A DNA stretch of 32,907 bases, from contig BMPS01000020.1 of NCBI GenBank assembly GCA_014647715.1, positions 11,011-43,917 of the forward strand. The letters are read 5' to 3'. Positions 22,572 through 29,720 of the stretch are shown piece by piece (the stretch's first letter is position 1; each line of letters starts with the position of its first letter). The DNA comes from Streptomyces cinereus. Lineage in GTDB: Bacteria > Pseudomonadota > Gammaproteobacteria > Pseudomonadales > Moraxellaceae. The notes beneath the pieces were generated by a model that was given only the letters and a program-made list of their open reading frames with translations, did not search any database and had not been told where the DNA came from. The translations under genes and the position numbers were made by a program.

Positions 22572-22850
22572 TTATTTCCCTTCAGGTACTAATTCATAAA
22601 GTTGGCGCTTCAACTCTTCGAAATCTAGCGAATCATTACCAAAACCCTTATTCATCTGTTTTTGTACCCAAGCTCTAATAGCGGTAAAATTATCGAAATT
22701 GCTATCAACTTCTAAAAAGTTTGCAAGACCAAAGCCATTTTGCACTTCTAACTCTCTGATTAATCGGTTAGATAAGCGATTAGCTTGTTGGCTGATTTGT
22801 TTTTGGGCTTTTAACATTTTGTTTAAATGTTTTGCATTGACACCTAGCAT
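22572..22850 (-). CDS. Small plasmid protein of unknown function
   Basis: The protein has 92 residues if translation starts at ATG 22850, chosen because AAGGAG stands seven bases before it; the open frame extends further upstream without a ribosome site. It starts MLGVNAKHLNKMLKAQKQIS, is rich in Lys, Gln and Asn, and probably helical, with a Trp in AIRAWVQKQMNKG and an acidic end LDFEELKRQLYELVPEGK. I recognise no family. It reads towards parA with 150 bases between them, which hold the parS-like pair. A role in copy control or partition is possible, but only from context. Confidence 0.65.
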   Translation of the reverse strand: MLGVNAKHLNKMLKAQKQISQQANRLSNRLIRELEVQNGFGLANFLEVDSNFDNFTAIRAWVQKQMNKGFGNDSLDFEELKRQLYELVPEGK

Positions 22851-22987
22851 GAAAAACTCCTTATGATTTAATCCATGACTGAAAGAATATTCAAAGTTGC
22901 GACTGTCCTGCCACAAAATATGTTAAAATAATGCTAATTCATTACCTATATATAAAAATATAATTTCTACTTAAAGTAAAATATTTT

Positions 22988-23050
22988 CTATATGTAGGAC
23001 ATATTACCCGAATTATTTTCTACTTGCAATAAATTTTTATCTACATATAG
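22988..23050. repeat. 10-base inverted repeats in the divergent promoter region
   Basis: CTATATGTAG (22988-22997) and CTACATATAG (23041-23050) are exact reverse complements. The left one continues GACA, so TATATGTAGGACA differs by one base from the iteron core read backwards (TATATGTGGACA). The right one covers the ribosome-site region of the HTH gene. They could be operators for that regulator or extra Rep-binding sites. Confidence 0.55.
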
Positions 23051-23057
23051 GAATTTT

Positions 23058-23261
23058 ATGATAAAACTTAACTTACCCGTATTATTTGCTCAAAAAGGAA
23101 TGCGAGTGAGCGATGCAGAAAAACGAACTGATTTGGCTCGCTCAACTCTATATCGACTTTATAACAATGAAGCCACTCGCATTGATTTTGATTCCATTGA
23201 AAAGCTATGTAAGCTACTTGATTGCACGCCAAACGATCTGTTCATCATCTCAGACGATTAA
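23058..23261 (+). CDS. Small HTH regulator (XRE/Cro type)
   Basis: This 67-residue single-domain helix-turn-helix protein shows the features of the short YozG-like Cro/C1 family: VSDAEKRTDLARSTLYRLYN, then IDFDSIEKLCKLLDCTPNDL. The ATG follows AGGAATTTT. It is transcribed divergently from the 92-residue protein and convergently toward the replication gene. The 10-base inverted repeat ending at 23050 lies across its promoter and start region, consistent with self-repression. It may control copy number or the divergent gene. Confidence 0.85.
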   Translation: MIKLNLPVLFAQKGMRVSDAEKRTDLARSTLYRLYNNEATRIDFDSIEKLCKLLDCTPNDLFIISDD

Positions 23262-23353
23262 TAAAAACATTTATTTTGATTTTAAAAAACATTATTAGTA
23301 GCACTAAAATAAACTAAAAATACACGTACTGTAAGTTTATTAAAAATTTATTG

Positions 23354-24418
23354 TTATGTTACTTTTCGTTCAAGTAACTCCTGAATTTTCTGAAAGTCAT
23401 TCACTTTTTCAGGGTCTTTTAGCATAGGTCTCCAACTATCGATAAGTTCTTTGTAGCCACCTCGAAAACTCGGAGACATAAATTTACTGTTGGCAGTAGT
23501 AAATTCTTCAGCGTATATGGCAATTTTATTGATTTGACTATCAGTCAAACCTTTTACTACCCAGCTAGGATGATTTTTTTTACTGGACTGCTCTGATACA
23601 CAATGGTTTACCGTCTTTATATTCGCGTCATTGGCTAATTGACGTTCTTTTAGCTCTACAGAAAATTTAAACCCTATAACAGTCCGCCCTTTCTTTTGTT
23701 GTTGAAAATCTACTAACAAATCTGTCTTATCATTAATTTCCTTGATAGAAGGCATTAGAACACGCTTTTTAAAGTCTGCCAAAATTTTATATTCGCTATC
23801 TTCAACCCCCATTTGACTACGGAAAGTTTGTACTTCAAATAATTTAGTTTTACCAGCTGCTTTCCACTGAACAAGTAATTCATATAATCGTACAGAGTAC
23901 ACACTTTTCAGTTGTGCAGTCTGTTCAAGATAATATTGTGTAAAAAAATCCTCAAAGCCATCAATGCGAGTAATTGCTTCTACAACCGCCTTTGTAAAAC
24001 AAATATTTATAGCTCCTTGGTTATCTAAATACTCAATCTGCTGAATCCAACGGCTTTTTACAATATTACCTTCCTTATTAATAAAACTAAATCTACGATT
24101 AAAAAGTGTCTCTTCCGCTTGTTTCATTAAAATATAACCATTCTGCAAGGTCGTATTAAATATTTCAGAATAACGCTTACCATCAATTGTTAATGGTTTA
24201 TCTGTGTGTAATCCTGTCCCTGTCTCTCTGGCATCGACGATGCCAAGCTGAATAATTCTAAGTTCTGGCAAGCTTAATGTTTGCAAGGCTTCATTCAAAC
24301 GATTTGATTTAACGACAAGATTTTGATTAGATTTAGGCGATACTTTTTGCTTAGTCTTGAGTGAAAGGTCTAATTCGTTTTGTTTGGAAATATTTTGATT
24401 ATTTTTTGGATTAGACAT
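23354..24418 (-). CDS. repB: Plasmid replication initiator, Rep_3 (RepB) family
   Basis: The Rep_3-family initiator core runs from LVVKSNRLNEALQTLSLPEL and RIIQLGIVDARETG through TQYYLEQTAQLKSVYSVRLY and ELLVQWK (first winged helix) to FKKRVLMPSIKEINDKTDLL and KKGRTVIGFKFSVEL (second winged helix). It binds the iterons beginning at 24491 and opens the origin. I prefer ATG 24418 (354 residues, starting MSNPKNNQ); the frame also holds an ATG at 24457, but that codon overlaps a plausible -10 box. Neither has a strong ribosome site. The C-terminal 80 residues, with HPSWVVKGLTDSQINKIAIY, resemble the tail seen in Moraxellaceae Rep proteins. Confidence 0.92.
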   Translation of the reverse strand: MSNPKNNQNISKQNELDLSLKTKQKVSPKSNQNLVVKSNRLNEALQTLSLPELRIIQLGIVDARETGTGLHTDKPLTIDGKRYSEIFNTTLQNGYILMKQAEETLFNRRFSFINKEGNIVKSRWIQQIEYLDNQGAINICFTKAVVEAITRIDGFEDFFTQYYLEQTAQLKSVYSVRLYELLVQWKAAGKTKLFEVQTFRSQMGVEDSEYKILADFKKRVLMPSIKEINDKTDLLVDFQQQKKGRTVIGFKFSVELKERQLANDANIKTVNHCVSEQSSKKNHPSWVVKGLTDSQINKIAIYAEEFTTANSKFMSPSFRGGYKELIDSWRPMLKDPEKVNDFQKIQELLERKVT

Positions 24419-24452
24419 TTTAATTTCATCATTACTTATAATTTGAATTGTC

Positions 24453-24481
24453 AACATATCAAAAGTTCAATATATAGTCAA
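24453..24481 (-). promoter_or_regulatory. Candidate promoter of the replication gene
   Basis: On the minus strand TTGACT (24476-24481), 17 bases, TATGTT (24453-24458) lies between the iterons and the repB start. It is only ten bases from the first iteron, so Rep bound there could repress its own gene. Confidence 0.45.
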
Positions 24482-24490
24482 ATATATTTT

Positions 24491-24590
24491 TGTCCACATA
24501 TATGTAAATGAGTGTCCACATATATGTAAATGAGTGTCCACATATATGTAAATGAATGTCCACATATATGTAAATGAGTGTCCACATATA
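24491..24590. repeat. Iterons of the replication origin
   Basis: The 22-base unit TGTCCACATATATG plus TAAATGAG occurs four times without gaps (24491, 24513, 24535, 24557; the third ends GAA) and a fifth time in part (24579-24590). Perfect phasing at two helical turns, next to a Rep_3 gene, is the hallmark of an iteron origin. A single looser copy, TGTCCATATATG, lies near 24847. Confidence 0.95.
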
Positions 24591-24592
24591 AG

Positions 24593-24930
24593 GGCTCTAA
24601 GCCTTGCTGGATAAGAATCACAGCAGTCTAAAAGGTATTAAAAGCAATTAAAATGTAATAAAAACCTTTTTTTCTTAAATTATATAAAAAAACTACTAAT
24701 AAAATAAAAGATTGTTGATATTTAATAAGTTTTTGTACCGTTTTTCTTTAACATAGTGAGTATATAAATAAAATTTTAGTGGTATAAATAAAATATTTTA
24801 GAAATCAACAACATATGGATTAAAAAATAAATTAGTGTAAATGGTTGTCCATATATGAAATTCATTTTCTCTAACATAGTGAGGCATAAATTCATTATAC
24901 TTGGTCAATTTTAGACAATGAGTTAATTTC
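24593..24930. other. AT-rich origin flank and hsdM upstream region, no gene
   Basis: These 338 bases are very AT-rich, with no convincing reading frame, and probably include the melting region of the origin. They contain a pair of 19-base repeats (24742-24760 and 24865-24883) and one isolated iteron-like sequence near 24847. No DnaA box matching the consensus was seen. The last 30 bases form the leader of hsdM, which has only a weak ribosome site. Confidence 0.6.
24742..24883 (+). repeat. Direct repeat pair TTTTCTYTAACATAGTGAG
   Basis: TTTTCTTTAACATAGTGAG (24742-24760) and TTTTCTCTAACATAGTGAG (24865-24883) differ at one base in 19 and are 123 bases apart, in the same orientation. They lie between the iterons and hsdM. 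They may be an operator for the restriction-modification genes or part of the origin. Confidence 0.6.
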
Positions 24931-27324
24931 ATGAATCATGCTGTACATAACAAATTGGTCTCTTTTATTTGGTCAATTGCAGATGACTGTTTAAGAGATG
25001 TTTATGTTCGTGGTAAATATCGTGATGTAATCTTACCTATGACAGTATTACGCCGTCTTGATAGTATTCTTGAGCCTACCAAACAAGCCGTTCTTGAAGA
25101 AGTTGAATTTCAAAAAAAGGATTTAGGATTAACTGAATTTGATGATGATGGCTTGCGCAAAGCATCAGGTTTTGTGTTTTACAATACTAACAAATGGACG
25201 CTCAAAAAACTCAAGGAATCAGCCAGCAATAATCAGCAATTGCTACTTTCCAACTTTGAGGAGTATTTAAATGGCTTTAGTGCTAACGTCAAAGACATAT
25301 TAGTGCGGTTTAAATTACTTGACCAAGTTCGCCACATGGCAAATAAAAACGTTCTACTCGATGTTTTAGAGAAATTCGTTTCACCCTACCTAAATTTATC
25401 ACCAATTGAGCAACGTGACCCACAAGACCAATTGCTGCCTGCTCTTAGTAATTTAGGAATGGGTTATGTTTTTGAAGAGCTGATTCGCAGATTCAATGAA
25501 GAAAATAACGAGGAAGCAGGGGAGCACTTTACCCCAAGAGAAGTCATTGAGTTAATGACGCATTTAGTATTTGACCCAATCAAAGATACACTACCTAAAA
25601 CATTAACCGTTTATGACCCAGCGTGTGGTAGCGGGGGTATGCTGACCGAATCTGAAAACTTCATTCACGAAAAATACCCGCTAGACAATATGCAACGCAC
25701 CATATTTTTGTATGGCAAAGAAATCAATGATGAGACTTACGCCATTTGTAAATCAGATATGATGATTAAAGGCGACAACCCAGAAAACATTCGGGTTGGC
25801 TCAACCTTATCAACCGATGAATTTGCAGGTACGCAATTTGATTTTATGCTGTCCAATCCACCATATGGTAAAAGCTGGGCAGGAGAGAAGAAAAATATCT
25901 ATGATACCGACGGCAAAACCGTTTCTGATACCCGGTTTATCGTTACCTTAAACGATTATTGGGGTAATCCACAAGTAGTAGATGCAACCCCACGCTCTAG
26001 TGATGGGCAGTTATTGTTTTTGATGGAAATGGTTAGCAAGATGAAATCGAGCAGGGGAGGGGAAAAAGGCTCTCGTATTGCATCAGTGCATAATGGCTCA
26101 AGCTTGTTCACAGGTGATGCTGGTAGTGGTGAAAGTAATATCCGCCGACACATTATCGAAAATGATTGGCTTGACGCAATTATCCAATTGCCGAACAATT
26201 TATTTTATAACACAGGTATCACCACTTACATTTGGCTGTTATCCAACAATAAGCCAAGCGAACGTCAAGGCAAAGTCCAACTGATTGATGCCAGTCAAAT
26301 GTATCGCAAACTCAAAAAGAACTTAGGCAGTAAAAATAGCGAATTTAGCCCACAAGATATTGCCACGATTACCCAAACTTATCTTGATATGGCAACCATC
26401 CGTGGGCAGTTGGATGCTAAAGGCGAGCCAACAGGCATTGCTAGTCAAGTATTTGCCAATCAAGATTTTGGCTATCATAAGGTCAATATAGAGCGTCCTG
26501 ACCGTCGTCACGCTCAGTTTACCGCCGAGTCGATTGCCAAGTTGCGTTTTGATAATAGCCTAAGCGATGCTATGAACACGCTATATGAACAATATGGCGA
26601 TGAGGTTTATCAAGCTGAGTTTTATACCAAGTACAAAAACGATTTAAAAAAATGGGCAGAATCTGAAGAGATGGGCTTAAGTTTGGCTCAACGCAAAAAA
26701 ATTCTCGATATTGAGACTTGGCAAAACCAAGTGTCCATCATGAACCATGCTAGAACGCTCTGGGAAGCGCTAGGAGACGTTTTATACACTGACTTTAATC
26801 TTTTTACCAAAAAGGTCGAGAACGTGCTTAAAACGCACGATATTAAGCTTAAAAACAATGAGCGAAAACAAATTCTTGATGCAGTCAGTTGGTATGATGA
26901 AACAGGTGAAAAAGTGATTAAATCTATCACTACATTAAAAGCCGATAAAATCCAAGCGTTATGCGAGCGATTTGGCTGTCAGCCTGAGCAATTAGCCGAT
27001 TTTGGGTATTATCCTGCTCAAGATGTGGGTGTTGAGAATGCCAAGCCCGACCAGTATGTGATTTATGAAAGCAGTAGCGAATTACGAGATAGCGAGTCAA
27101 TCTCGCTCAATCAAGGTATTTACGATTACTTTTTGGCAGAAGTACGACCGCATGTGAGCGAGGCATGGCTAGATATGGAAAGTATCAAGATTGGTTATGA
27201 GATTAGCTTTAACAAGTATTTTTATCAGCATAGACCGCTGAGAAACTTGGATGAGGTAGCAAATGAGCTGTTGCAACTAGATAAAGAGGCAGATGGCTTG
27301 ATTCGAGATATTTTGGGCGGTTAG
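24931..27324 (+). CDS. hsdM: Type I restriction-modification methyltransferase subunit
   Basis: This 797-residue adenine-N6 methyltransferase subunit starts with an HsdM N-terminal domain (FIWSIADDCLRDVYVRGKYR). The S-adenosylmethionine motif DPACGSGGM begins at residue 229, following GEHFTPREVIELM, and the catalytic NPPY is at 309-312. Later family blocks are LLFLMEMVSKM and NNLFYNTGITTYIWLLSNNK. Residues beyond about 560 form a long helical extension, making it larger than classical 490-530-residue HsdM, as seen in some type I families. It would form the M2S methylase with HsdS and the full nuclease with HsdR. It is the first gene of the hsdM-abi-hsdS-hsdR cluster. Confidence 0.95.
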   Translation: MNHAVHNKLVSFIWSIADDCLRDVYVRGKYRDVILPMTVLRRLDSILEPTKQAVLEEVEFQKKDLGLTEFDDDGLRKASGFVFYNTNKWTLKKLKESASNNQQLLLSNFEEYLNGFSANVKDILVRFKLLDQVRHMANKNVLLDVLEKFVSPYLNLSPIEQRDPQDQLLPALSNLGMGYVFEELIRRFNEENNEEAGEHFTPREVIELMTHLVFDPIKDTLPKTLTVYDPACGSGGMLTESENFIHEKYPLDNMQRTIFLYGKEINDETYAICKSDMMIKGDNPENIRVGSTLSTDEFAGTQFDFMLSNPPYGKSWAGEKKNIYDTDGKTVSDTRFIVTLNDYWGNPQVVDATPRSSDGQLLFLMEMVSKMKSSRGGEKGSRIASVHNGSSLFTGDAGSGESNIRRHIIENDWLDAIIQLPNNLFYNTGITTYIWLLSNNKPSERQGKVQLIDASQMYRKLKKNLGSKNSEFSPQDIATITQTYLDMATIRGQLDAKGEPTGIASQVFANQDFGYHKVNIERPDRRHAQFTAESIAKLRFDNSLSDAMNTLYEQYGDEVYQAEFYTKYKNDLKKWAESEEMGLSLAQRKKILDIETWQNQVSIMNHARTLWEALGDVLYTDFNLFTKKVENVLKTHDIKLKNNERKQILDAVSWYDETGEKVIKSITTLKADKIQALCERFGCQPEQLADFGYYPAQDVGVENAKPDQYVIYESSSELRDSESISLNQGIYDYFLAEVRPHVSEAWLDMESIKIGYEISFNKYFYQHRPLRNLDEVANELLQLDKEADGLIRDILGG

Positions 27325-27333
27325 TGGGTCTGA

Positions 27334-27351
27334 CTTTGCTATAATGCAAAG
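27334..27351 (+). promoter_or_regulatory. TATAAT framed by an inverted repeat before the abi gene
   Basis: CTTTGC, TATAAT, GCAAAG is a perfect inverted repeat around a consensus -10 box, 29 bases before the abi start. No good -35 is visible at 17 bases. The symmetry suggests a repressor site placed over a promoter, which would let abi be expressed separately from hsdM. Confidence 0.4.
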
Positions 27352-27379
27352 ATATTTTTGATTTGTGCTAAGGAAATTT

Positions 27380-28300
27380 ATGCCCACCAAGTTACCGCCT
27401 AAGCCTTATAAAACGGTACAACAACAGTTAGATACCTATAAACAGCGTGGCTTAATTGTTGATGATAATAAAAAAGCATTGGGCTATCTACGAACAATTG
27501 GCTACTATCGGTTGAGCGGTTATGCGTATGTGTTTCGCCAAGTGATGCCAGACGGTACAGTCGATAATGCGTTTGAGCCAAACAGCCATTTTCAAGACAT
27601 CAAAGCCTTGTATATGTTCGATAAAAAACTGCGTCAGTTGGCATTGGATGCGTTGGAGCGAATCGAAGTGGCTATGCGAGTACGAATTGCCGATAGGCTT
27701 GGCTCATTTGACCCATTAGCCCATTTAGATGAACAGTATTTTGATGATAAGGTCAGGCATGCCGATTGGGTGGCTCGTTATGAAGCGGTGATAGCTCGAG
27801 AAAAACACAGCGATTTTGTCAAACATCATCAGCAGTATTATCACGATATTCCCGTTTGGGTAGGGTGTGAGCTGTGGGATTTTGGGGCGATGTCGATTTT
27901 GTATAAAATCATGCGACGGGCGGATAAAGAAGCGATTGCTAAATATTATCGCTTGCCCAGTGCCAAATTGTTAGAAACTCAATTACACGCCTTCAATTTG
28001 ATTCGCAATATCTCGGCACATCATGGGCGTTTGTGGAATCGCCATGTGGTATTTAAAGCGTCGCTAAAGGGGTTGGAGCCAGAGTTTCAAAAGTTTGACC
28101 CTTCCAAGGTATTACTTTACTTCTGCCTGATGCAACGGATGTTAACGTTTATTTGCCCAAATTCGACTTGGGGACAGCGGTTTTTAGATACGTTGGATGA
28201 GTTTCCGCAGATGAGCAATAATAAAGTGAGTTTAGAGCAATTTGGCTTGCCAAAGTCGATGAGTTTGGCGGATTTGAAAGCGTGGCGCTTATGGCGATAG
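27380..28300 (+). CDS. Abi_2-family (AbiD/AbiF-like) abortive infection protein, HEPN type
   Basis: This 306-residue Abi_2-family protein shows the conserved blocks ALGYLRTIGYYRLSGYAYVF, IKALYMFDKKLRQLALDALE and PVWVGCELWDFGAMS. The C-terminal RNISAHHGRLWNR begins at Arg209, and RNISAH (209-214) is the R-x4-H motif of HEPN ribonucleases. Such proteins stop phage growth by killing or arresting the host. ATG at 27380 is chosen because AAGGA stands just before it; GTG at 27365 would start before that site. It sits between hsdM and hsdS in the same direction, a known defence arrangement in which abortive infection backs up restriction. Confidence 0.9.
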   Translation: MPTKLPPKPYKTVQQQLDTYKQRGLIVDDNKKALGYLRTIGYYRLSGYAYVFRQVMPDGTVDNAFEPNSHFQDIKALYMFDKKLRQLALDALERIEVAMRVRIADRLGSFDPLAHLDEQYFDDKVRHADWVARYEAVIAREKHSDFVKHHQQYYHDIPVWVGCELWDFGAMSILYKIMRRADKEAIAKYYRLPSAKLLETQLHAFNLIRNISAHHGRLWNRHVVFKASLKGLEPEFQKFDPSKVLLYFCLMQRMLTFICPNSTWGQRFLDTLDEFPQMSNNKVSLEQFGLPKSMSLADLKAWRLWR

Positions 28301-28336
28301 CGATTTTAAAATTTTTGCTTCGCTAGAAATAGATAG

Positions 28337-28377
28337 CCCCAAGACTTGTTATTCCCATAATGGGCAAGAACTTGGGG
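28337..28377 (+). other. Nested hairpin between abi and hsdS
   Basis: CCCCAAG (28337-28343) pairs with CTTGGGG (28371-28377). Inside them CTTG pairs with CAAG (28345-28348 / 28365-28368), and at the tip CCCAT pairs with ATGGG. No T-run follows, so it is not an ordinary intrinsic terminator. It lies in the only sizeable gap of the restriction cluster (138 bases) and could govern mRNA processing or hsdS expression. Confidence 0.5.
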
Positions 28378-28453
28378 AGTTGTTAGGATGTATTATACAG
28401 ATACCCGTTAGGTATGTCAATTAAACAAAAGAAAATTAATGGTAGTAAATTCA

Positions 28454-29710
28454 ATGAGTTATGCAACGTATGAGCGTTATAAAGACAGCGGTGTGGATTG
28501 GTTAGGGGAAATTCCAAGCACATGGACAACTAGAAAATTAAAGCATATTGTCAAAATTTATAAAAGAATTATTGGGCATGAAGGCATAGATGTTCTTTCG
28601 ATTACTCAGCGTGGCATTGTCGTAAAGGATATAACCAGTGGTGCTGGTCAATTGGCAATGGATTATTCAAAATATCAAATTGTAGAAATTGGTGATTTTG
28701 CAATGAATCATATGGATTTATTGACAGGTTATGTTGATATTTCCAAGTTTGAAGGGGTTGTCAGCCCAGATTACAGGGTCTTCAAAAATGAAAGCAAAGA
28801 AATTAATGACGATTATCTACTAAAAATTTTCCAAATTGGCTATAACCAAAAAATATTTTACAAATATGGTCAAGGGGTTTCAATGCTCGGTAGATGGCGA
28901 CTACCTGCCGAAAACTTTAACCTTTTTTCAGTTCCAATCCCTTCAACAGAAGAACAAACAAAAATTATTGAGTTTCTCGACCAAAAAACCGCCCAAATTG
29001 ACCAAGCGATTGCCCTAAAACAACAGCAAATTGAAAAACTCAATGAATACAAGCAAATCGTGATTCAAAATGCCGTTACCAAAGGCTTAAACCCCAATGC
29101 CCCAATGAAAAAAAGTGGCGTGGAATGGATAGGCGATATTCCAGAGCATTGGGACGTTAAAAAGTTAAAGTATGTTTTGAAAAGTTATAACAAAAAAATT
29201 TCTAGTCGCAACTCTGATTTACGTTATTTGGGAATGGAAAATATTATTTCAAAAACGGGTGAAATAAATCATGAAAGTGCAGAAGTAGAAGGGTTGGCAA
29301 ATCATTTCAAACCTAATCACATTCTTTTTGGTAAGTTACGCCCTTATCTTGCAAAGGTTTACTTAGCGGATTTTGAAGGAATTTGTTCAACTGAATTTCT
29401 GGTCTTTGAAGTTTTAGAACCAAACAATGCAAAATTTCTTCAAATTTTGCTTTTATCAAATGGTTTTATTCAAAATATTGATAGTTCAACTTACGGCTCA
29501 AAAATGCCACGAGCAAATCCCGATTTTATCAATAATCAATTTATTGCAATTCCGCCATTAGACGAACAATTGCAGATTATTAACGCAATTGAAAATAAAA
29601 ATCAGCCCATTAAACAAGCAATTGAAAAATATCAAATCCAAATAGACCGTCTAAAAGAATACAAAAACATCCTAATCAACCAAGCTGTCACAGGCAAAAT
29701 AAAAATCTAA
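28454..29710 (+). CDS. hsdS: Type I restriction-modification specificity subunit
   Basis: This 418-residue HsdS consists of two target-recognition domains, each opened by the same motif: YKDSGVDWLGEIPSTWTTRK near the N terminus and KKSGVEWIGDIPEHWDVKK in the middle. The conserved helical spacers FLDQKTAQIDQAIALKQQQI and IEKYQIQIDRLKEYKNILIN form the coiled-coil arms that set the distance between half-sites. The two recognition domains differ from each other, so a bipartite asymmetric target is expected; the sequence does not say which. ATG at 28454 (MSYATYERYKDSG) fits the family N terminus better than ATG at 28439. The first recognition domain is more AT-rich than the spacers, as often seen after domain exchange. 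Confidence 0.93.
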   Translation: MSYATYERYKDSGVDWLGEIPSTWTTRKLKHIVKIYKRIIGHEGIDVLSITQRGIVVKDITSGAGQLAMDYSKYQIVEIGDFAMNHMDLLTGYVDISKFEGVVSPDYRVFKNESKEINDDYLLKIFQIGYNQKIFYKYGQGVSMLGRWRLPAENFNLFSVPIPSTEEQTKIIEFLDQKTAQIDQAIALKQQQIEKLNEYKQIVIQNAVTKGLNPNAPMKKSGVEWIGDIPEHWDVKKLKYVLKSYNKKISSRNSDLRYLGMENIISKTGEINHESAEVEGLANHFKPNHILFGKLRPYLAKVYLADFEGICSTEFLVFEVLEPNNAKFLQILLLSNGFIQNIDSSTYGSKMPRANPDFINNQFIAIPPLDEQLQIINAIENKNQPIKQAIEKYQIQIDRLKEYKNILINQAVTGKIKI

Positions 29711-29720
29711 CGAGCCACCC

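Noticed and set aside
22851-22916. Longer N terminus of the 92-residue plasmid protein
   Set aside because: The upstream ATG at 22916 has no ribosome site, whereas AAGGAG precedes the ATG at 22850.
24491-24590. Regular 22-base repeats resembling a CRISPR array
   Set aside because: The units are contiguous with no spacers and lie next to a Rep_3 gene; they are iterons.
24742-24900. Possible XerC/XerD (pdif) sites around the TAACATA repeats
   Set aside because: Only a weak XerD-like half is present and the XerC half with the 6-base spacer cannot be recognised in either copy.
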